A stretch of 64,000 nucleotides of DNA from JAVJRN01 sp047635055 (GTDB taxonomy: Bacteria; Bacteroidota; Bacteroidia; Cytophagales; Cyclobacteriaceae): the NCBI GenBank assembly GCA_047635055.1, contig JBLIIJ010000008.1, positions 1 to 64,000 of the forward strand, given 5' to 3'. Positions within the stretch are counted from its first letter, which is position 1; each line of letters begins with the position of its first letter. This document shows positions 59,059 through 64,000 of this stretch, in pieces. The position numbers were made by a program, and so were the translations under genes. The notes under the pieces are model-generated. The model was given only the letters and a program-made list of their open reading frames with translations, did not search any database and was not told the origin of the DNA.

Positions 59059-60779
59059 TTTGCAGCAGCGTAGGCTAGCATCACAGATTCAATATTAGTG
59101 AAAATATCTTTTTTAGTAAAAGGCTTTTTGATGTGCGAATTCATGCCTGAGGAGATACATTTATCAATTTGTTCTTGATAGGTATTAGCGGATAATGCGA
59201 AGATTGGCGTGTGGTATCCTTGAGACCGCAAAGACTGTGTCGCTTCATAACCGTCTAATACGGGCATTTGAATATCCATGAGAATTAGATCGTAGGAGTT
59301 TGCAAGAGCCATATTGACGGCTTCTTCGCCATTTTTGGCTAATTCTACTTCCGCACCTAGGTTTTCCAAGACTTTTTTACACAAGGTAAGATTTATATCA
59401 TTGTCATCAACAACGAGAATATTATACGCTCGTGAAAATTGCATTTTTTCTGGTAAAAGAGGCTCCTCTTGCAGATCAGAAACTTTACCCTTGTCAAGCC
59501 TAACTCTAAAAGTAAATGCAGTCCCCGAAGTTCGACCGATATCGCGCGGTGGACTTTGTACACTTACTTGTCCACTCATGAGCTCCGTCAAGTGGCTAAT
59601 AATAGAAAGACCAAGACCTGTGCCTCCATATTTTCTTGTGGTAGAATCATCCGCTTGGGTAAAACTTTCGAAAATAAGTTTCTGTTTTTCCTTAGGAATC
59701 CCCAAACCAGTATCAATAACACGACCCTGTAATATGAACTGTCGAGAATTTTGTTTTAGACATTTAAATTCAACGGCTATTTCGCCAGATTCTGTAAATT
59801 TTAAGGCATTGGCCAAGAGGTTTCGAATGATTTGATTGAATCTTGAAGGATCACCGACGACTACTCTGGGGAGGTCATCATCAAACTTGACTCTGAAGTT
59901 GATGCCTTTTTCTTCTATAATAAATTTGAATGGATTGATCGTTTCTAATACGCTCTTTTGGAAGTTGAATGGAATACGCTCTAAAACAAGTTTACCTTGC
60001 TCGACTTTATTAAGATCTAATATATCGTTCAATAGCTTACTGAGGGATTCTCCAGAGCCTTTGATGAGATTTAAGTATTGATTTTGTGTGCTATCAGTCT
60101 TTGTCTCCATCAATAAGTAGATGAATCCCATAATCCCATTGAGTGGCGTTCTGATTTCATGACTCATATTGGCAAGAAAACTGGTTTTTGATTTATTCGC
60201 CAATTCTGCGTTTTCTTTAGCCTGAAGTAATTCTGTTGCCGTATTCTTTAATTCAGAGATATCCTTGGCAATGACCAACGTACCCATATTGTTTCGCTGA
60301 TTGTCGTAAAGCGTTGACAGAGAAGCAGAAGTTTCAAGACGCTGACCATTTCTTTTGATTAATGTCAGCTCTACATTATGCAAAGTATTATGAATCAATA
60401 CTTTCTTTCGAAGCTCCTTCACTACTTGATAGTCTTTTACTTTAACAATACTTTGAAAAGGTTGTCCGAGTAGTTCTAGCTGCGTGTATTTTAGATCTTT
60501 TTCCACGGCATCATTGATACGACTGATTTTGAAATCAGGTGTAAGCACGAACAAAAGATCAACAACACCTTTGTACACACTTTCCATGAAGTCTTTTGAA
60601 ACTGTGGAGGACTTAAGGCGATCTCCAAGTTTATTGATGCCATCGACTAGCCCATCGAGCTCATCTCCTTGATTTGGAAGTTTGTGGGTGAAATCTCCGT
60701 TTGCAATTTCATTAACGAGGTGAACGATTCGATCTATCTTGTCCCCAATAGGGGATATGGATGGTTTCTGCGTAGGCAT
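59055..60779 (-). CDS. Soluble hybrid histidine kinase/response regulator
   Basis: The protein has 574 residues with no membrane segment. A HAMP-like N-terminus (IVHLVNEIANGDFTHKLP) is followed by a PAS domain at about 70-180 (DLLFVLTPDFKISRINDAV). The HisKA domain carries the phospho-acceptor His207 in SHEIRTPLNGIMGF. The ATPase domain has N-box LLANALKFT, DTGLGIPKE and GGTGLGLSI. A receiver domain at about 450-570 has Asp502 in LILMDIQMPVLDG. It is predicted to sense a cytoplasmic signal through PAS and relay phosphate from His207 to its own Asp502. No output domain or partner gene is adjacent, so the downstream target is unknown. Confidence 0.9.
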   Translation of the reverse strand: MPTQKPSISPIGDKIDRIVHLVNEIANGDFTHKLPNQGDELDGLVDGINKLGDRLKSSTVSKDFMESVYKGVVDLLFVLTPDFKISRINDAVEKDLKYTQLELLGQPFQSIVKVKDYQVVKELRKKVLIHNTLHNVELTLIKRNGQRLETSASLSTLYDNQRNNMGTLVIAKDISELKNTATELLQAKENAELANKSKTSFLANMSHEIRTPLNGIMGFIYLLMETKTDSTQNQYLNLIKGSGESLSKLLNDILDLNKVEQGKLVLERIPFNFQKSVLETINPFKFIIEEKGINFRVKFDDDLPRVVVGDPSRFNQIIRNLLANALKFTESGEIAVEFKCLKQNSRQFILQGRVIDTGLGIPKEKQKLIFESFTQADDSTTRKYGGTGLGLSIISHLTELMSGQVSVQSPPRDIGRTSGTAFTFRVRLDKGKVSDLQEEPLLPEKMQFSRAYNILVVDDNDINLTLCKKVLENLGAEVELAKNGEEAVNMALANSYDLILMDIQMPVLDGYEATQSLRSQGYHTPIFALSANTYQEQIDKCISSGMNSHIKKPFTKKDIFTNIESVMLAYAAAK

Positions 60780-61271
60780 GTTCAGAATGTGATTACTCGA
60801 AAATATTAAGATTCTGTGTTAATCAGGATCAAATTGGGGAATATGTTTCAAAGAATTGTCACAAAACTTAAAATGTTGTTAAACCTAATTGGTCAATGGT
60901 AGCACTGGTTTTCAATAAAAGGGATTGACATCAAATAAAAGAAGTTTTAAAAGATAATTATGCGTGAATTCAAATTATGCCAAGGTACGTTATGGGGACG
61001 AGAGGGTCTTGAGTCGACGAAAATAGGAGTCTTCGGCTATTAAAGGTTTATAGCTCATCAATAGAATAGCGCGTCAATCGAGCTATGGGTTGAGTAATAA
61101 ATAGATGGTCGTTTTTAAGTCAGGTCAAACTTTATTGCTAAAGCAGTCTTGACGATGAGGGGGTGATTTCTTCTTTAGCTTAAAAAATCAGTTGTATATT
61201 TTCACAATCAAACTTGGAGACTCTGAGATTCGATATATCTTTAAAATTGTCCTGACCAAATAAACCTCACA
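60780..61271. other. Divergent intergenic region of about 490 bases
   Basis: It lies between the histidine kinase gene (minus) and corA (plus). It contains no recognisable gene, repeat or terminator, and presumably both promoters. No clear TAnnTTTG box was found at either gene. Confidence 0.45.
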
Positions 61272-62246
61272 TTGCTTAAATTAATACAATACAACAACTC
61301 AGATAATTATTCAAAAGAAGGGCTGACGCCAAACGAAGCATCAGAAATGATCAAAAAAGGTCATGTAAACTGGATAGATGTGGAGGTGATAGAAAAGGCG
61401 TTTGTTAGTGAGTTTGTTAGGCTTTTCAATATTCATCACTTGATAGAAGAGGATATTTTAAATATTGATCAGCTGCCCAAATTCGAGCTTTTTGATCGAC
61501 ATTTATTCTTCACGACCAAAATGTTGAATTTCAATCAAGAGGAAGGCCTCATCGTAAAAGAGCATTTGAGTGTTGTCATGTGTAAAGGACTCCTCATTAC
61601 TTTTCAAGAGGGCATGCCTGGTGACGATTTTGAAGAACTGAGAAAGAAAATCATGCTGGGTATGGGAATGATCAGAAAGTATGGTGAAGACTTCCTGTTC
61701 TACAATATTCTTGACGCTATAGTAGGACATTACGTGAAGATTATGGAGAAGCTGCGAGCCAAGATTGATCACTTGGAATCGGTCTCCTTGGCAGATCCAA
61801 CATTTGATGTGATGCAGTCTGTTATGGATATCAAAAAGGAAGTTAATCTACTCAGGAAATACACGATTCCGATGCGGGATGCGTTGAGCAAAATGCGCGT
61901 TGATGCAGACCATTTTATAAAGGACTCGTCGGTGAATTACTTTCAAGATATTGCAGATCAGATTAATTACCTGATCACCTCCTTCGAAACTTCTCGTGAA
62001 ATGCTCCGTGATTTAATGGACTTGCACCATTCCAATCAAAACAATGAAATGAATAGGGTGATGAAGACATTGACAGTGGTGTCAGCTATTTTTATTCCTC
62101 TGACTTTTTTGGCAGGCGTCTACGGTATGAATTTTCATTATATGCCAGAGTTAGACTCTCGTTGGGGCTATCCGCTTACCGTAGGGGTAATGTTAACTGT
62201 TGCTACTTTTCTCGGCTATTATATGCGTCGAAAAAAATGGTTCTAA
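61272..62246 (+). CDS. corA: CorA-type magnesium/cobalt transporter
   Basis: The protein has 324 residues and starts with TTG at 61272; no upstream ATG is in frame. The large cytoplasmic domain contains HHLIEEDILNIDQLPKFELFDRHLFFTTKML, and the long helix leads to two C-terminal membrane segments. The family signature GMN is at 285-287 in VYGMNFHYMPE, and the chain ends with a basic YYMRRKKWF. CorA is a pentameric inner-membrane channel for Mg2+ (also Co2+ and Ni2+). It is probably monocistronic. Confidence 0.93.
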   Translation: MLKLIQYNNSDNYSKEGLTPNEASEMIKKGHVNWIDVEVIEKAFVSEFVRLFNIHHLIEEDILNIDQLPKFELFDRHLFFTTKMLNFNQEEGLIVKEHLSVVMCKGLLITFQEGMPGDDFEELRKKIMLGMGMIRKYGEDFLFYNILDAIVGHYVKIMEKLRAKIDHLESVSLADPTFDVMQSVMDIKKEVNLLRKYTIPMRDALSKMRVDADHFIKDSSVNYFQDIADQINYLITSFETSREMLRDLMDLHHSNQNNEMNRVMKTLTVVSAIFIPLTFLAGVYGMNFHYMPELDSRWGYPLTVGVMLTVATFLGYYMRRKKWF

Positions 62247-62357
62247 GTCAAAAGAGGTAAAACCATTTTTTAAAGTTGCTATAAAGTAGATGCCATATGT
62301 TAGAGAGTCATTGAATTTTGGGATAAAAAAATCCCTGTCTAGTTGGCCTGCTTCATT

Positions 62358-62507
62358 TTACTTGGATAAGAGTTTGACTATCCAGAGGATGAAATAAAGG
62401 CCAATACCGACACCAAATATCAAAACGCCGATAACAAAGGCGATTCTCACATGACTTTCTTTCATGCCTATTTTCTTACTCAACCATCCTGAAACTCCTA
62501 ATATCAT
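62358..62507 (-). CDS. Mini PspC-domain membrane protein
   Basis: The protein has 49 residues. It contains the core of a PspC domain: a short amphipathic start (ILGVSGWLSKKIGMKESHVR), then one membrane segment (IAFVIGVLIFGVGIGLYFILWIV) and a basic end. PspC proteins respond to inner-membrane stress. This one is unusually short but matches the domain along its whole length, so it seems complete. It lies alone on the minus strand. Confidence 0.7.
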   Translation of the reverse strand: MILGVSGWLSKKIGMKESHVRIAFVIGVLIFGVGIGLYFILWIVKLLSK

Positions 62508-62837
62508 AATTTTCTATTTTTAATTTAAGATAGTAAAAAATGTACTGCCTCCTAATTAAAATGGGGGAGTTACCTCATTTTCCTACCGGAATATCGATAT
62601 TAAACACTCCCTGCCTAATGATTGGAGAAAAAAAGGACTTGATTTTCATAAAGGATAAAGGCAACAAAAATTATTGATCTAAGCTGAAATTCGCCTGTTT
62701 GAGAATCAAATCGCATTGCTTACCTTATAGAATCTCGCTATTCTTTTTAATTACAACTAAATTAAAAACAGCACGTGTAAAATAATGATCAATGTTGATT
62801 CGAGGTGTAGTTTGGCATTAGATAGGGGAACGAAGTT
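62508..62837. other. Gene-free stretch of about 330 bases
   Basis: No gene or hairpin was seen. The left part is presumably the promoter region of the mini PspC gene, and the right part is the flank of the YceI terminator. Confidence 0.45.
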
Positions 62838-62840
62838 TGC

Positions 62841-62893
62841 AAAAAAAAAGAATCTCCACCAATCACTTTTTTTAAAGTGTTTGATGGAGATTC
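62841..62893 (-). terminator. Intrinsic terminator of the YceI gene
   Basis: Read on the minus strand, GAATCTCCATCA... pairs with ...TGGTGGAGATTC, with extra pairing of AAAGTG/CACTTT near the loop, and nine T follow. It starts 25 bases after the YceI stop. Confidence 0.85.
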
Positions 62894-62917
62894 CCTAGGA
62901 CTTAATCTTGTAATAAA

Positions 62918-63655
62918 TTAAAGCTGAGCTTTAGTCGCTGTTACTTCTAGGCCAATATTCACGGTATTGTATATGAACTTGTCTTTTGCCTTGTCGACTA
63001 CATTTGCTTCATCTCCATAAGAAAGATTCCATTCAGTTCTGTCTATGTTGAATTTCGCTTTTGCAGAAAGTTCACCATCCATCATGCTCACAGCTGCGGG
63101 AAAAGTGATGTTTTTAGTTACGTCTTTCAGCGTAAGGTTACCGCTGATGCTATGTGTAGGGTTTTCTACCATAAATTCACTTGCTTTCGCTGGTGCATAT
63201 TCAGTTTCGAATTCGTCTTTGTCAGTTACTGCGTTTTTATCAAATGGCTTTACCGCTGTAATTTCAAATTTGGCAGTTGGATATGTTTCTGCATCGAAAA
63301 AGTCGCCTGATTTGAGGTGACCTTTCAGTTTTCCGTATCCTTCCTCTTCTTTGGGTATGTCAGTGACATCCAATCCACTAATATCCATTGTGAAGTTACC
63401 GCCGACCAGATTATCTTCCTCAAGAGCAAAAGAGCCTTCTTTAATTGGGATAATGCCAGTATGCTGACCTGTAGGCTTGCTTCCTATCCATGTTGTAGTC
63501 GACGCGCTTGGCGTCAGCGCATAGCTCACGGAGGACGCAACTACTGCCACTTCTTCAGCTTCCGATGTTGCTACGGTTTGTCCTTTAGGAGTATTACAAG
63601 ATGTGATAAATACAGCTGTTGCAACTGTAAGTAGACCGATTGTTTTTTTGTACAT
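62918..63655 (-). CDS. YceI family lipoprotein
   Basis: The protein has 245 residues. A lipoprotein signal with lipobox ITSC (Cys20) is followed by a short Ala/Val/Glu linker and the YceI lipocalin-like barrel: SYALTPSASTTTWIGSKPTGQHTG, GGNFTMDISGLDVTDI, TYPTAKFEITAVK, NLTLKDVTKNITFPA and KAKFNIDRTEWNLSYG. YceI proteins bind isoprenoid or fatty amphiphiles in the periplasm. The Cys20 anchor places it on a membrane. A strong terminator follows, so it is monocistronic. Confidence 0.92.
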   Translation of the reverse strand: MYKKTIGLLTVATAVFITSCNTPKGQTVATSEAEEVAVVASSVSYALTPSASTTTWIGSKPTGQHTGIIPIKEGSFALEEDNLVGGNFTMDISGLDVTDIPKEEEGYGKLKGHLKSGDFFDAETYPTAKFEITAVKPFDKNAVTDKDEFETEYAPAKASEFMVENPTHSISGNLTLKDVTKNITFPAAVSMMDGELSAKAKFNIDRTEWNLSYGDEANVVDKAKDKFIYNTVNIGLEVTATKAQL

Positions 63656-63861
63656 GATTAAAATTGGTTTAGGTTTTGATTTAATTATTTAGAAACCAAG
63701 GAGTCTTGTGAATGTTCGATCCAAAGAGGAATGGTTTCAAAAGGTTTGATGAAGTCTGGAAAATAATGGTTTAAAATCATTCGTATTATAGCGAAGCATG
63801 ATTTCATTTTTTGTTGATATCAATAAAATTAATATTTAAAGATCGCTCAAACTATGATGCG

Positions 63862-64000
63862 CTATGGCTTGAGACGCGCAGCTAATGGCGGTCTGCTATG
63901 TCCCGATATGAGTTCTGCGATAATTTTTGTATTAGGAAATTGCTCCAATATTATTTTGATGAATACAGTTAGAGGTATAGCCATGATCAACCCTGCAATG
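63862..64000 (-). CDS. C-terminal end of an AI-2E family transporter (gene runs off the window)
   Basis: The minus-strand frame is open from the window edge to a TAG at 63862-63864, 45 codons. It reads IAGLIMAIPLTVFIKIILEQ and continues with PNTKIIAELISGHSR, matching the last membrane helix and tail of AI-2E/PerM-type transporters, where a Gly-x-x-x-x-x-Pro helix is followed by a short charged tail. Only the end is present, so substrate and start cannot be assessed. The YceI gene lies downstream on the same strand about 200 bases away. Confidence 0.7.
   Translation of the reverse strand, partial: IAGLIMAIPLTVFIKIILEQFPNTKIIAELISGHSRPPLAARLKP

Noticed and set aside
1..64000. CRISPR arrays, transposase genes, integrase genes and rRNA
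   Set aside because: I looked for regular direct repeats with spacers, transposase-like motifs and rRNA signatures and found none that could be supported.

Overview
The window is AT-rich chromosomal DNA of a Bacteroidota bacterium, most likely a free-living (marine-type) member of the Cytophagales. The evidence is a PorP/SprF-family protein, several exported proteins with C-terminal type IX secretion sorting domains (type A and type B), SusE-like and LamG modules, almost no Shine-Dalgarno sequences, a promoter of the Bacteroidota form TTTG-N20-TAnnTTTG, and a typical set of housekeeping genes. The species cannot be fixed from sequence alone. I see no rRNA, CRISPR array, prophage or intact insertion sequence. 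GC content and gene style look even throughout.

Layout. 1-4.7 kb: the end of egtB, then egtD (ergothioneine synthesis), tRNA-Leu(GAG), an M42 aminopeptidase overlapping a small exported protein, a UPF0114 membrane protein and an RDD-type membrane protein with no ordinary start codon. 4.8-5.9 kb is gene-free. 5.9-26.3 kb: the outstanding region, six same-strand genes that all encode exported proteins. They are an unknown protein with one late membrane segment, a 4737-residue multidomain surface protein (beta-propellers, about ten LamG domains, SusE-like, CUB, FnIII and CARDB modules, T9SS signal), a secreted caspase-like C14 peptidase, a DUF4384-like protein, a WD40-caspase fusion and an LPP20-like protein. 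26.6 kb: tRNA-Leu(CAA).

27-40.8 kb: mostly core genes. These are a SAM hydroxide adenosyltransferase with a small ABM-domain protein, phoH and a GNAT acetyltransferase, a decayed region holding a GNAT gene relic, comEC, an FG-GAP/ASPIC surface protein, an enoyl-CoA hydratase, recQ, pgk, a Sua5-type tRNA threonylcarbamoyl synthase and a 52-residue membrane protein. 40.8-50 kb: a four-gene minus-strand operon of exported proteins (PKD protein with type B sorting signal, unknown cytosolic protein, small exported protein, sortilin-like propeller protein), divergent from a porP/sprF homologue. 50-64 kb: an M48 peptidase, gpsA overlapping a glycerolipid acyltransferase gene, a polyprenyl diphosphate synthase, a TlpA-like lipoprotein, a beta-helix surface protein, an FKBP isomerase, a soluble hybrid histidine kinase, CorA, a mini PspC protein, a YceI lipoprotein and the end of an AI-2E-type transporter.

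How the genes may work together. The 5.9-26.3 kb cluster looks like an envelope or surface proteolysis system: two caspase-fold peptidases with intact His/Cys dyads, one carrying a WD40 sensor-type propeller, made together with helper-type proteins and a giant surface-anchored adhesin. The parts belong to known families. The combination, and its export out of the cytoplasm, is what deserves attention. A promoter just before the first caspase gene and a terminator just after it suggest that this gene can be expressed separately from its neighbours.
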